Positions 36,099-45,211 of a stretch of DNA of 63,340 nt are shown piece by piece. The DNA is taken from positions 1-63,340 of the forward strand of contig CAMDQO010000015.1 of the NCBI GenBank assembly GCA_945906105.1, in the 5' to 3' direction. The notes under the pieces are model-generated. The model saw nothing but the letters and a program-made list of their open reading frames with translations. It searched no databases and was not told the DNA's origin. Position 1 is the first letter of the stretch, and the number at the start of each line of letters is the position of its first letter. A program made the position numbers and the translations under genes. The DNA comes from Novosphingobium sp. Chol11 (lineage in GTDB: Bacteria > Pseudomonadota > Alphaproteobacteria > Sphingomonadales > Sphingomonadaceae).

Positions 36099-36479
36099 AT
36101 GATCGAATCGGCCTCACCAGAATCTGCTCACCCGATGGGCAGGCGAACCACAAGCCGCCTGCGCCTGCGGTTGCCAGCTCAATTGATAACGGTGAAGGGC
36201 ACTTTCTCGGCCATCCTGATTGATCTCTCCTATTTTGGCGGAAGAGTTCTAACCAGCTGTCCGCCGATGCCAGGCACCGAGGCCTTGCTAAAATGGGATA
36301 TTTTTGAAGGATTCGGGCATGTCGTCTGGTCTGGGCGCGAGAGCCTAGGTCTGAATTTTTTTGAGCCGATCACCGCAAAAATGCTGCTGGCAACCCGGGA
36401 TAAAGACGATGTGTCTCATCTTCCGCCCGAATGGGAAATAAACCGCAGCGCAGCGCGCAATTGGGTTTCCGGTCAATAA
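36099..36479 (+). CDS. PilZ-domain protein
   Basis: A 126-residue single-domain PilZ-like protein: RRTTSRLRLRLPAQL (residues 15-29) supplies the arginine-rich motif and LIDLSYFGGRVLTS the D-x-S-x-x-G-type motif, both used to bind cyclic di-GMP. The motif is imperfect (DLSYFGG rather than DLSxGG), so binding is plausible, not certain. Such proteins couple c-di-GMP to polysaccharide or motility; the polysaccharide genes at 25.5-32 kb are suggestive but not adjacent. Confidence 0.75.
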   Translation: MIESASPESAHPMGRRTTSRLRLRLPAQLITVKGTFSAILIDLSYFGGRVLTSCPPMPGTEALLKWDIFEGFGHVVWSGRESLGLNFFEPITAKMLLATRDKDDVSHLPPEWEINRSAARNWVSGQ

Positions 36480-36505
36480 GCTGCCCAGAATCTGATCAAT
36501 ATGCC

Positions 36506-36580
36506 TGGTGACCCCTACGGGAATCGAACCCGTGTTTCAGCCGTGAGAGGGCCGCGTCCTAACCGCTAGACGAAGGGGCC
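36506..36580 (-). tRNA. tRNA-Glu (anticodon CTC)
   Basis: A 75-nt cloverleaf on the minus strand: acceptor GGCCCCT/AGGGGTC, anticodon loop CTCTCAC (anticodon CTC), T loop TTCGATT, encoded CCA. Very similar to the next tRNA, differing at a few acceptor and anticodon positions. Confidence 0.95.
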
Positions 36581-36617
36581 AGTGTGGCGCTGATTTCATC
36601 CCCCGCTGATGGAGAGA

Positions 36618-36692
36618 TGGTGACCCCAACGGGAATCGAACCCGTGTTTCAGCCGTGAAAGGGCCGCGTCCTAACCGCTAGACGATGGGGCC
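36618..36692 (-). tRNA. tRNA-Glu (anticodon TTC)
   Basis: Same 75-nt fold with acceptor GGCCCCA/TGGGGTC and anticodon loop CTTTCAC (anticodon TTC). The 37-base gap between the two genes and near-identical bodies point to duplication followed by anticodon change. Confidence 0.95.
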
Positions 36693-36800
36693 AGATCAGC
36701 GTGAGCTGTTTGGCAATCTTATCCGGCTCTCACCGAAGTCAGGGCCGCGCAATTAGGGGGAGAGGCGGCATGGGTCAAGCCCTCTGTTTAACCGAAAGTA

Positions 36801-38588
36801 TCAGTCCGCCCAGGCAGCATCCTCAAGATGGAGTTCGGCTTGCGGTCGGCTGGCCCAATCATCAATTTTTGCTCGGCCAACCAGCCACAATTTCCGGTCT
36901 TTGGCACCATGCAACAAGGCCTGCCCCATGTCGCTTGTCGCGGCGCGAAAGGCGATGGCCTTGAAGCTGCCGCCATCATCGCCGCGCGCGATCAGCCGGA
37001 CATGATCGGCGCCAACGATATCGGCCTTGACCAAACGCACCGGCCCGACCGCGACTTTTGGCGCAGGCCAGCCCATGCCAAACGGACCAGCGCTCTCCAT
37101 CGAATCGACCAGTTCAGGCGTCAGACCGCGCGGCGCGATGCTCAAGTCAATCGTCAGGCTCTTGCCTGTCATAGCGGAGAGCACCTCTGCCCCCAGCCGC
37201 TCATCGAGCCAGTCGGCGAGCGCTGAAAGCTGACCCGGTGCAATCGTCAGCCCTGCGGCCATGGCGTGTCCGCCGCCAGCGATCAGTAGCCCACGATCTT
37301 TGGCGGCAATAATCGCTGCCCCAAGATCGACCCCGGTGATCGACCGCCCCGATCCTTTGCCATTGCCGTTTTCATCGGCATCAAGCGCAATAACCAAGGT
37401 GGGCTTACCGGTCTTTTCCTTGATGCGGCCAGCGACGATGCCGATCACACCGGGATGCCAGCCTGCACCCGAAAGCACCATCACCGCACGGTTGTGCTGG
37501 CCTGCGATCTGGCTTTCGGCGGCTTCCTGAACCACTGATTCAATGCCGCGTCGCTCTTCATTCAGTAACGAAAGCTGCGCGGCGATGGCGCGGGCTTCAT
37601 CCACATCTTCAGTAGTGAGCAGCCGCACACCCAGCGTTGATTCGCCGACGCGGCCACCGGCATTGACCCTTGGCCCCAGGGCAAAGCCCAGATCGCTGCA
37701 ACTTGGCGCGCGGGATAATCTGCTGGTATCGATCAGGGCTGCCATGCCGATATTCTCGCGCCGGGCCATAACCTTCAGCCCTTGCGCCACCATTGCCCGG
37801 TTAAGCCCATGCAGTGCGGCAACATCAGCCACGGTGCCCAGCGCCACCAGATCGAGCAGAGAGAACAGATCGGGCTCCTCGCGGCTTGCGAAAAAGCCAC
37901 GTTCCCGCAGCACTCGCAGCGTCGCCACGGCCAGAAGGAAAGCAACGCCGACGGCTGCCAGATGGCCATGACTGGCGGCAAGATCGTTCTCATCCAGCCG
38001 GTTTGGGTTCACCAGTGCCAAGGTTCGGGGCAGATCGGCGGAACATTTATGATGGTCGACAACGATGACATCCACGCCAGCATCGCTCGCCATAGCCAGT
38101 GCCTCATGCGCCATGGCACCGCAATCGACGGTAACGATCAGGCTGCTGCCATCACGCCCGATGCGCAGCAGTGCCTCTCCTGATGGGCCATAGCCTTCGA
38201 GCAAGCGGTCAGGGATGTAATAGCGCGCTTCAAGCCCCAATTCGCGCAGCAAGCGGATCAGCAGTGCCGCACTGGTGGCACCATCGACATCGTAATCACC
38301 ATAGACCGTGACCGTCTCATTGCCGATCACCGCCTGAACAAGCCGTTCAGCAGCGACATCCATGTCACGGAACTCCGATGGATCGGGCAAAAATCCTCGG
38401 AGCGAAGGTGTGCGATGCCGTTCAAGATCATCTCGCGGCACCCCGCGCGCGAGCAGTAGTTGCGCCACCAGATCATCGCTCAGACCGGCTGTGCCATCGC
38501 TCAAATCCATGTTTCCGGCACGCCAGCGCCAAGATTTGCCCGATAGTGAGCAGTCTATTCCGAAAAGCGAGGGTGCGGGTGATGTCAT
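36801..38588 (-). CDS. recJ: single-stranded-DNA exonuclease RecJ
   Basis: RecJ degrades single-stranded DNA 5' to 3' in recombination and mismatch repair. The 595-residue protein has the DHH-family metal motifs: TVYGDYDVDGATSAALL (II, about 93-109), VTVDCGAMAHEAL (III), VIVVDHHKC (IV) and the DHHA1 motif LLIAGGGHAMAAGLTI, with a C-terminal OB-like region. Length is standard. Start 38588 opens in MTSPAPSLFGIDCS; internal alternatives exist. It stands alone on the minus strand. Confidence 0.95.
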   Translation of the reverse strand: MTSPAPSLFGIDCSLSGKSWRWRAGNMDLSDGTAGLSDDLVAQLLLARGVPRDDLERHRTPSLRGFLPDPSEFRDMDVAAERLVQAVIGNETVTVYGDYDVDGATSAALLIRLLRELGLEARYYIPDRLLEGYGPSGEALLRIGRDGSSLIVTVDCGAMAHEALAMASDAGVDVIVVDHHKCSADLPRTLALVNPNRLDENDLAASHGHLAAVGVAFLLAVATLRVLRERGFFASREEPDLFSLLDLVALGTVADVAALHGLNRAMVAQGLKVMARRENIGMAALIDTSRLSRAPSCSDLGFALGPRVNAGGRVGESTLGVRLLTTEDVDEARAIAAQLSLLNEERRGIESVVQEAAESQIAGQHNRAVMVLSGAGWHPGVIGIVAGRIKEKTGKPTLVIALDADENGNGKGSGRSITGVDLGAAIIAAKDRGLLIAGGGHAMAAGLTIAPGQLSALADWLDERLGAEVLSAMTGKSLTIDLSIAPRGLTPELVDSMESAGPFGMGWPAPKVAVGPVRLVKADIVGADHVRLIARGDDGGSFKAIAFRAATSDMGQALLHGAKDRKLWLVGRAKIDDWASRPQAELHLEDAAWAD

Positions 38589-38741
38589 AGGCTTTGGCTA
38601 GACAATCACAGGTGACGCGGGAAGGGGTCATGGCCCATAATTCGACTTTTGAAGCGCAATGTCGGTAATTGACAATCAACTGTAACAGGTTTGTTCTTTA
38701 GTCAGGTTGCCTAGGTCACAGACTCAGGGAAGGACTCGGCT

Positions 38742-39968
38742 ATGAATGCGCGTCACTATACCTTTACGGCACTGGGAATTGCCGGTGTTGCGACACTGAT
38801 TGCGCTACCGCTTTTTGCCCAAAGTAAACCTGCGAGCGGGCCTGTGGCGCGCTATGATATGCGAGTGGGCACTGTCACCGGAGCAGGTGCCATGGGGCGA
38901 GGTATGGGCGGTGCGATGAGCATGATGATGGGCGGCGGCGGCAACAATGTGCAGCACGAACTATATCTGCGCCTCGGCTCGACGCAGCCGTCTGCCAAAG
39001 GCTCGCCCAAAGCCGATCATTTCATGCCGCCAGTGGCAAAACTCGGCAAATCGGTGCCCCTGTTGACCCCGCAGATCGAAAAGACCGTTGACGAAATGCC
39101 GATGGGGGAAAAGCCCAAAGGCCGGATGCTGATCTTCTGGGGCTGCGGGGAGCATGCGCCAAAGGGACAGCCCATTGTGCTGGATTTCGCCAAGCTCGCT
39201 GCGGGACAAATGCCTCCGGGAATGTGGAGCTCCACGGTTTTGCGCGATTGGGGCCCAACGCTTGCCAATAGCAAGAGCTTTGGCCGGTGGCCCAATGAAG
39301 ATGCCATGGGCGGCAACAAGGCGATCAAGAGCGATTCCTCACTGATTGGTCCGCACCGGATTGCGGGCAATTATTCGCCCGAAATCGCCTTCTCGCTTAC
39401 CAAGGATTATATGGGGCCGCTTAATGTCTCCACTGGATCGACACCGGGGGGTGGATCGCTACTGCGCTGGAATGCGGTTGGCGGCGCAACAGGCTATTAC
39501 GCCACGCTGTTTGGCGGAAAAGGTGGCCCCGGCGGCGGCATGGGCGATATGGTGATGTGGTCCAGCAGCGCCTCCCGCCAGTTTGGCGGCGGTCTCAGTG
39601 ACTGGATATCACCTGCGCAAGTCGCGACGCTGGTTGGCAACAAAACAGTCATGCCCGCATCGCAGACCACCTGCATCGTCCCGGCTGAGGTCCGTGCGGC
39701 CACGGAATTTCGCTTCGGCATGTTGACGGCCTTTGGTCCGGAAGAAAACTTTGCATACCCCGCGCGGCCAGCCGATCCTAAACTCGCTTGGCACCTGCAG
39801 TGGACCGCCCGGGTTCGCCACCGTTCAAACACCAGCTGGATGGACATGCCGGGAATGCCATCGGGCGCTTATGGCCAGAGCCCTGGCAATCCTCAACAAC
39901 GGCCTGCCTGCCGCCCACGAGGGCTTGGTGGCATGATGGGTGGCGTTCTTGGTGGATCCGGCTGTTAG
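38742..39968 (+). CDS. exported Gly/Met-rich protein of unknown function
   Basis: A 408-residue protein with a signal peptide (YTFTALGIAGVATLIALPLFAQS). Residues about 50-70 and the last 30 are rich in glycine and methionine (GRGMGGAMSMMMGGGG; GGMMGGVLGGSGC). Core segments such as LIFWGCGEHAPKGQPIVLDF and WNAVGGATGYYATLFGG suggest beta-sandwich or carbohydrate-binding-like folds (WxAVxGATGY resembles fibronectin-III-type repeats). Methionine clusters can bind copper, which is a guess. The next gene starts 28 bases before its stop. Confidence 0.7.
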   Translation: MNARHYTFTALGIAGVATLIALPLFAQSKPASGPVARYDMRVGTVTGAGAMGRGMGGAMSMMMGGGGNNVQHELYLRLGSTQPSAKGSPKADHFMPPVAKLGKSVPLLTPQIEKTVDEMPMGEKPKGRMLIFWGCGEHAPKGQPIVLDFAKLAAGQMPPGMWSSTVLRDWGPTLANSKSFGRWPNEDAMGGNKAIKSDSSLIGPHRIAGNYSPEIAFSLTKDYMGPLNVSTGSTPGGGSLLRWNAVGGATGYYATLFGGKGGPGGGMGDMVMWSSSASRQFGGGLSDWISPAQVATLVGNKTVMPASQTTCIVPAEVRAATEFRFGMLTAFGPEENFAYPARPADPKLAWHLQWTARVRHRSNTSWMDMPGMPSGAYGQSPGNPQQRPACRPRGLGGMMGGVLGGSGC

Positions 39969-40446
39969 CAAACCACTCGCCATTGTCTGGCACAGCCGAA
40001 CCGGTGCGAGCGAGGCTATAGCAAAGGCTGCTGCTGAAGGGGCGGGGGATACAGCCCTGCTGGTGTCGGCGGGTGAATGTTCGCCTGAATTATTGCTCAG
40101 TGCAGGAGCTTATCTGTTCGTTTGCCCGGAAAATCTGGGCGCGCTCAGTGGAACCATGAAGGAGATGTTTGACCTTTGCTACTATCCGTTGCTCGGCCAG
40201 ATAGAAGGCCGTGCCTATGCAACTGCTATTGCCGCAGGATCGGCAGGACAAGGTGCAGAGGCGCAGATTGATCGGATCGTAACCGGTTGGAGATTACGGC
40301 GCGTTGCCCCGTCGCTCATTGTCAATCTCGATGCACAAACGGCTGAAGCCATTGCCATGCCTAAGCTATTGACACAGGCTGCGCTTGCACCTTGCATAAA
40401 TCTGGGCAAAGCATTGGCGGAAGGTATAACTTTAGGTATCTTCTGA
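39940..40446 (+). CDS. flavodoxin-like/NAD(P)H-dependent FMN reductase family protein
   Basis: A 168-residue protein with an FMN phosphate-binding-like loop IVWHSRTGASEAIAKA (about 14-29), YLFVCPENLGALSGTMKEMFD (FMN ring-binding region) and TAIAAGSAGQGAEAQIDRI. This pattern fits the flavodoxin/NADPH-dependent FMN reductase superfamily. The GTG at 39940 is the listed start; GTG at 39952 is equally possible. It overlaps the previous gene, implying co-translation. Redox partner unknown. Confidence 0.75.
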   Translation: MAFLVDPAVSKPLAIVWHSRTGASEAIAKAAAEGAGDTALLVSAGECSPELLLSAGAYLFVCPENLGALSGTMKEMFDLCYYPLLGQIEGRAYATAIAAGSAGQGAEAQIDRIVTGWRLRRVAPSLIVNLDAQTAEAIAMPKLLTQAALAPCINLGKALAEGITLGIF

Positions 40447-40565
40447 TAGATACTTCCATAACGGGCATATCTTCCTCGCAGGGACTCGACGCCGTTGGAA
40501 AATCAGACAAATCTGTTGAGCATAAGCATGGCCGGTACAGGGGGGCAAATCCGTTTGCCGATAAT

Positions 40566-41315
40566 GTGATCAACAAGACAGGTTCCACTTCCACAGCTGT
40601 GTCATTGCACTTCGCTCCCGGGCACAGGCCGGATGCTGCAGCCGTTCTGCGCGTGGCCTCGCTTCCGGCCGAAAACACTACTTTCACAGTAAGCCACCGG
40701 CCGAAAGATGATGAAGGTTGGCTGGAAATTCTCGCCATGGGTCTGACGTACGATATCACTGGTCTCGCACCGGGCTTGCCAGCATCCACTGTCAACTCAG
40801 AGCATTTGTTTGGCCTTGATAGTTCTGTTCTTGAGCCACCATCCGAAGCACTCCGACTAGTCCCTGGCCCGCATCTTGTCGCAGGTAGCACCCTGCTTCC
40901 GGTTGTGCGGATTCTGGCAGGTCTTGGCGCTGAACTGGCCAGACTGCCCGGTTTGCGCGCCGTCGGCTGGGAACCGGCGCGTAGCATGATGGCTCCAGCC
41001 TATTACATGAGCTCGGTGCGTGCCTGGCTGGCGGGTGGTGTCTTTCCCTCGCTGGGTTTGACTGCGCTATCCCGCCGTGCAGACAATGTCATGCAAAGCG
41101 AAGGGCTTAAGCTTTTTACCGGTTATGAAATCCTGCTGGAACCAATATCTGGCGAAACAGCGATAGATGAAGCGAAATTGGCGGCGCGGGTTATCAATCA
41201 AATTATCCAGGCAGGGCTTGCCGAAGTCAGCAATGTTCAGGACGCGCAGGGTCGCAAGATCAGTGCCGAATTTAACGCCGAGCGAAACCTGCTTCGTGTA
41301 TGGCGAAAGGGCTGA
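40566..41315 (+). CDS. conserved protein of unknown function
   Basis: I do not recognise the family. From the GTG at 40566 it has 249 residues; the frame is open back to a TTG at 40392, overlapping the previous gene, and GTG at 40599 is another option, so the start is uncertain. The C-terminal two thirds look globular (LLPVVRILAGLGAELARLPGLRAVGW and YYMSSVRAWLAGGVFPSLGLTALSRR), with acidic and basic residues typical of cytosolic proteins and no membrane segment. Third-position GC is high throughout this part. Confidence 0.6.
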   Translation: MINKTGSTSTAVSLHFAPGHRPDAAAVLRVASLPAENTTFTVSHRPKDDEGWLEILAMGLTYDITGLAPGLPASTVNSEHLFGLDSSVLEPPSEALRLVPGPHLVAGSTLLPVVRILAGLGAELARLPGLRAVGWEPARSMMAPAYYMSSVRAWLAGGVFPSLGLTALSRRADNVMQSEGLKLFTGYEILLEPISGETAIDEAKLAARVINQIIQAGLAEVSNVQDAQGRKISAEFNAERNLLRVWRKG

Positions 41316-41427
41316 GCGGCGGCGGCGTCTCCGGTAATCTGTTCTTTTCTGAACCTGCTGCGCTTCATGCGTCCGACTCCTTGCGTGTCGGACTCTACTC
41401 ATTTCTGGTCACATTTCAGGGGAGCAC

Positions 41428-41719
41428 GTCACCCGCGTAGGTCAAATCGATGAGCATTGGGCCAATGCCTGCGCAGCCGATCCGGATCGGGCGGGAATCG
41501 AGGCACTTTTCCGCCTCCAACTGCTCCAGCAAGCCCTGCGCAAGCTCTTGCTCGATCCGCGCGGACGGCCAGTTTCATTGAACCGCAGCGATCCGGCTCA
41601 CCAGGAGGCTGAATTCCATGAGCTTGATGCCATGGCAGAATTGCTATGGGCGGAAAGCGTTGGCAATCAGGCGGTGAAGGAAGCCGTTCTGTCTGATAAC
41701 TCAGACTTCGCCACCTGAT
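41428..41719 (+). CDS. possible small gene without a standard start codon (or pseudogene)
   Basis: In the 350-base space before nitronate monooxygenase the plus strand has an open frame of about 97 codons (GTC ACC CGC GTA... to TGA at 41717-41719) with high third-position GC and protein-like composition (HWANACAADPDRAGIEALFR, then LLQQALRKLLLDPRG). A strong AGGGGAG lies at 41418-41424, but no ATG, GTG or TTG follows at the right distance; the frame is closed by TGA at 41350. A rare start (GTC or ATT), a sequencing error or a decayed gene are all possible. It overlaps the nitronate monooxygenase 3' end by 53 bases. Confidence 0.35.
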
Positions 41720-42647
41720 ATTCCGCCGCCAGACGGTCCACCCTGTCCGCAACAGATTCCACAGCGTGTACCGCGCCAATCCCCTGGCCGCAGCCCCAGA
41801 TATCCTTCCAGGCCTTGGCTTCGCTGTTGCCGCCCGACCCGAAGTTCATCTTGCTGGGATCGCTTGTCGCCAGATTATCGGGATCAAGCCCGGCGTTGAT
41901 GATCGACGGGCGCAGATAATTGCCGTGAATCCCGGTGAAAAGGTTAGTATAAACGATGTCATCGGCATCGCCTTCGACGATGGCCTGCTTGTAAGCGTCC
42001 ACCGCATTGGCCTCTTTCGTGGCGATCCATGGGCTGCCGATATAGGCAAAATCAGCTCCCAGCGCTTGTGCCGCCAGAATTGATCGACCGCAGGCGATAG
42101 CACCAGACAATGCCACCAGTCCGGTGAACCACTCCCGGATTTCCTGCATTAGCGCGAAGGGTGAGAGTGTTCCGGCATGGCCACCCGCGCCGGTCGCCAC
42201 CGGGATCAGTCCGTCAGCGCCTTTTTCAATCGCCTTGCGAGCGAAGCGATCGTCAATCACATCGTGCAGCACAATCCCGCCCCAGCCATGCACTGCCTCG
42301 TTTACGTCCACCCGCGCCCCCAGTGAGGTGATAACCAGTGGCACCGCCCATTTACGGCAAGCTTCCATGTCCTGCTCAAGCCGGTTGTTGGTTTTGTGGA
42401 CGATATGATTGACGCCATAGGGCGCTGCCGGGCGATCAGGATTATCGCGGTTATGCGCTGCCAGTTCTTCGGTGATCTGATGCAGCCATTCATCAAGCTG
42501 GCTGGCCGGACGGGCATTCAAGCCGGGGAAGGTGCCGACAACCCCTGCCTTGCACTGGGCAATGACCAGTTCTGGCCCAGAAATAATGAACATGGGCGAG
42601 CCGATTACAGGCAGGCGAAGGCGATCAAAGGGTGCGGGTAAGCTCAT
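41667..42647 (-). CDS. nitronate monooxygenase
   Basis: A 326-residue FMN-dependent TIM-barrel enzyme that oxidises alkyl nitronates (2-nitropropane dioxygenase family). Seen are PVIGSPMFIISGPELVIAQCKAG at the start, GADGLIPVATGAGGHAGTLSP (FMN phosphate binding with the class signature around the GGHxG) and GALACGRS-like SGAIACGRSILAAQALGADFAYIG. The true physiological substrate is unknown; enoyl reductase-like relatives exist. It is divergent from the hydratase pair. Confidence 0.87.
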   Translation of the reverse strand: MSLPAPFDRLRLPVIGSPMFIISGPELVIAQCKAGVVGTFPGLNARPASQLDEWLHQITEELAAHNRDNPDRPAAPYGVNHIVHKTNNRLEQDMEACRKWAVPLVITSLGARVDVNEAVHGWGGIVLHDVIDDRFARKAIEKGADGLIPVATGAGGHAGTLSPFALMQEIREWFTGLVALSGAIACGRSILAAQALGADFAYIGSPWIATKEANAVDAYKQAIVEGDADDIVYTNLFTGIHGNYLRPSIINAGLDPDNLATSDPSKMNFGSGGNSEAKAWKDIWGCGQGIGAVHAVESVADRVDRLAAEYQVAKSELSDRTASFTA

Positions 42648-42836
42648 GGGTTATTGCGATAGACATGGTCAGGAGTACTGTCGAGAGAGCAGTCATTCCT
42701 GTGCATCTTGCGGCAATCGCTATGGCGATCAGCTTGGCTCTGGAGAGTGACTGGCTGTGCAACTGTTCAAATCGCATTGCCTTTGTCCCGGCCTTGCCCG
42801 ATGGCATCAGCAACAAAATTGCGGAGACACTGAAAA

Positions 42837-44012
42837 ATGAGCACCCCCACACTCGATTGCTCCGATCTTGATAACTACATCGGCAAGCCGATGCAGCCCG
42901 CGCGGATGGTGGAAGCCGTCGCCAACACCGATATCCGCCGATGGGCGCAGGCGATGCATTATCCCAACCGGCTGCACTATGATGGCGCCTATGCGCTGGA
43001 GAGCCGCTTCGGTCAGTTGATCGCCCCGCAAAGTTTCCCGGTAACGATGGATGACGGGCATGGCTCTGCCCCATCGTGCATCGGCTTGATCCCCAATTCG
43101 CATATGCTGTTCGGCGGCGATGAATGGTGGTTCTATGGTGCGAGCATTCGGGCTGGCGACCGCATCTGGAACGAACGCATCCCGTTTGACTATACGATCA
43201 AGAACACCTCATCGTTCGGCCCGACCTGTTTCCAGCGCGGCGATAACTTCTATTACAACCAGCATGGCGATCTGATCGCCAAACAGCGTTCAACCTCGAT
43301 CCGCTATAACCAGTCCGCTGGCGAAGCAAGTATGTCGGGCGATCAGTCTGGTGCTGACGATCCGGTGTGGAGCGATGACGATCTGGAATCGCTGGAAGAC
43401 CGCAAGTTCAAGTGGATCGAAATGCTCCACGAACTTGGCCACAAACCGCGTTACTGGGACTCTGTAACCGTGGGTGACGAGCTTCCCGAACGCGTATTCG
43501 GGCCCCATTCGATTGTCAGCTTTGCGACTGAATGGCGCAGCTACACCTTCACCCAGTGGGGCGGCGCACATCGCCGTACCGACCTTGATATGGCTGAGCT
43601 TGGCTTTACCGGTCCGATGGCCGGGCCAGAGCAGGATCCGACTATCGAGCGCATCAATCCCGAGCAGACCGATGGTGCTTATATCGGCCCGTCGCGCGGG
43701 CACTTGTTCCCGCGCTGGGCGCGGTTTATCGGTATGCCGCGTGGTTATGGTTATGGCGCTTCGATGGGCGCATGGATCAGCGATTACTTTGGCGGCTGGG
43801 CAGGGGAATGGGGCTTTATCCGCCACTCCAACTGCAATTACCGTAGCCCGGCGCTGACCGGTGACATTACCATCCAGACCGGCAAGATCACCGGCAAGCT
43901 GATCGAAGATGGCCGTCATCTGGTTCAGATCGAAATGCGCATGACCAATCAGGCGGGCGCGGTTCTGGCGACCGCCAAGGCTGAAATCGAACTGCCGAAG
44001 ATGCCTGATTGA
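42837..44012 (+). CDS. MaoC-like/FAS1-type dehydratase paralogue 1
   Basis: A 391-residue protein whose N-terminal half (DIRRWAQAMHYPNRLHYDGAYA, then LIAPQSFPVTM) resembles the N-terminal MaoC/FAS1-dehydratase hot-dog domain, and whose C-terminal half repeats a second hot-dog-like region (GHLFPRWARFIGMPRGYGYGASMG, PALTGDITIQTGKITGK). Related enzymes hydrate or dehydrate acyl-CoA esters. It has GGAGA upstream of the ATG. The next gene is a clear paralogue, well over half identical by eye, with an SDR gene following, so a catabolic pathway is likely. Confidence 0.72.
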   Translation: MSTPTLDCSDLDNYIGKPMQPARMVEAVANTDIRRWAQAMHYPNRLHYDGAYALESRFGQLIAPQSFPVTMDDGHGSAPSCIGLIPNSHMLFGGDEWWFYGASIRAGDRIWNERIPFDYTIKNTSSFGPTCFQRGDNFYYNQHGDLIAKQRSTSIRYNQSAGEASMSGDQSGADDPVWSDDDLESLEDRKFKWIEMLHELGHKPRYWDSVTVGDELPERVFGPHSIVSFATEWRSYTFTQWGGAHRRTDLDMAELGFTGPMAGPEQDPTIERINPEQTDGAYIGPSRGHLFPRWARFIGMPRGYGYGASMGAWISDYFGGWAGEWGFIRHSNCNYRSPALTGDITIQTGKITGKLIEDGRHLVQIEMRMTNQAGAVLATAKAEIELPKMPD

Positions 44013-44044
44013 TCGGCTGAATACTATATACCGGAGCATAGTGC

Positions 44045-45211
44045 ATGGCCGCCGATACCTTTGATTGTTCGGATATCGATCAGTACCTCGGCAAGCCGAT
44101 GGACCAGTCATTCCTGCGGGAACCCATCGCGGGCAATGATATCCGGCGCTGGGTTCATGCCATGCACTATCCCAACCTGCTGCATTTTGATCCGGCCTGT
44201 GCCGCAGCCAGTCGTTGGGGCAAACTGGTTGCGCCGCAGAGTTTCGCCATCGCCACCGATGATGGTCACGGTGCTGGCCCGGCCTGCATGGGCAAGATTC
44301 CGGAATCGCACTTGCTGTTTGGTGGTGACGAATGGTGGTTCTATGGCCCGCGCATCCAATCAGGCGATTTTATCCGCAACGAGCGCGTGCCGTTTGACTA
44401 TGTCGTGAAGGAAACCGGCTTCGGACCGACCTGCTTCCAGCGCGGCGACAACAATTACGTCAACCAGAACGACGAGGCGATTGCCAAGCAACGCTCCACG
44501 GCGATCCGCTACCGTGCCTCGGCAGGCGGCAACAGCGTCAAACCCGAAGAATTCGACGAGCCTGAATGGTCCGACGAGGACATGGACGTTTTTGATCAGC
44601 GCCGTTTCCAGTGGGTCAGGATGCTGCGCGATCTTGGCCACAAGGAACGCTGGTGGGACGATGTCAACATCGGCGAGCAACTGACCGAGCGGCTGTTCGG
44701 TCCGCACTCGGTTGCCAGCTTCACCACTGAATGGCGTGCCTATCTGGTGAATAACTGGGGCACGATGGACCTGCGCAAAAACGATCTTGAGGCCTTGGGC
44801 TTTACCCGGGAAATGGCGGGGTTTGAAAATGATCCCGATATGCTTCTCGACAACACGTTCCTCACCGATGGTGCCTATTACGGACCATCACGTGGGCACT
44901 TGTTTCCGCGCTATGCCCGCCGCATCGGGATGCCGCGTGGTTATGGCTATGGTGCCTCGATGGGCTCGTGGGTGACAGATTTCCTTGCCGGCTGGGCGGG
45001 TGAACACGGCATGGTCGTCCATTCCACCGCCAACTATCGCGGCCCGGCACTGACCGGCGACGTCACGATCCAGACTGCCGAGGTCGTCGACAAGCTGGTT
45101 GATGCAGACGGTCGCCACCTTGTTCAGGTCAAGCACCTGATGGAAAACCAGCGCGGCGTGAAGATGTGCACCGGCACGGCGGAAATCTGGCTGCCGAAGA
45201 AGGCAAACTGA
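44045..45211 (+). CDS. MaoC-like/FAS1-type dehydratase paralogue 2
   Basis: The 388-residue product aligns over its whole length with the preceding protein (shared DDGHG, FGGDEWWFYG, GPTCFQRGDN, AKQRSTAIRY and MPRGYGYGASMG stretches), so the pair arose by tandem duplication. The two may form a heterodimer or have split substrates. The start follows CGGAG; the stop overlaps the SDR start (TGATG), which argues for coupling. Confidence 0.75.
   Translation: MAADTFDCSDIDQYLGKPMDQSFLREPIAGNDIRRWVHAMHYPNLLHFDPACAAASRWGKLVAPQSFAIATDDGHGAGPACMGKIPESHLLFGGDEWWFYGPRIQSGDFIRNERVPFDYVVKETGFGPTCFQRGDNNYVNQNDEAIAKQRSTAIRYRASAGGNSVKPEEFDEPEWSDEDMDVFDQRRFQWVRMLRDLGHKERWWDDVNIGEQLTERLFGPHSVASFTTEWRAYLVNNWGTMDLRKNDLEALGFTREMAGFENDPDMLLDNTFLTDGAYYGPSRGHLFPRYARRIGMPRGYGYGASMGSWVTDFLAGWAGEHGMVVHSTANYRGPALTGDVTIQTAEVVDKLVDADGRHLVQVKHLMENQRGVKMCTGTAEIWLPKKAN

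Noticed and set aside
42632..42871. 79-codon plus frame between nitronate monooxygenase and the hydratase
   Set aside because: Overlaps the hydratase start and the divergent promoter region, with no family and weak codon character.
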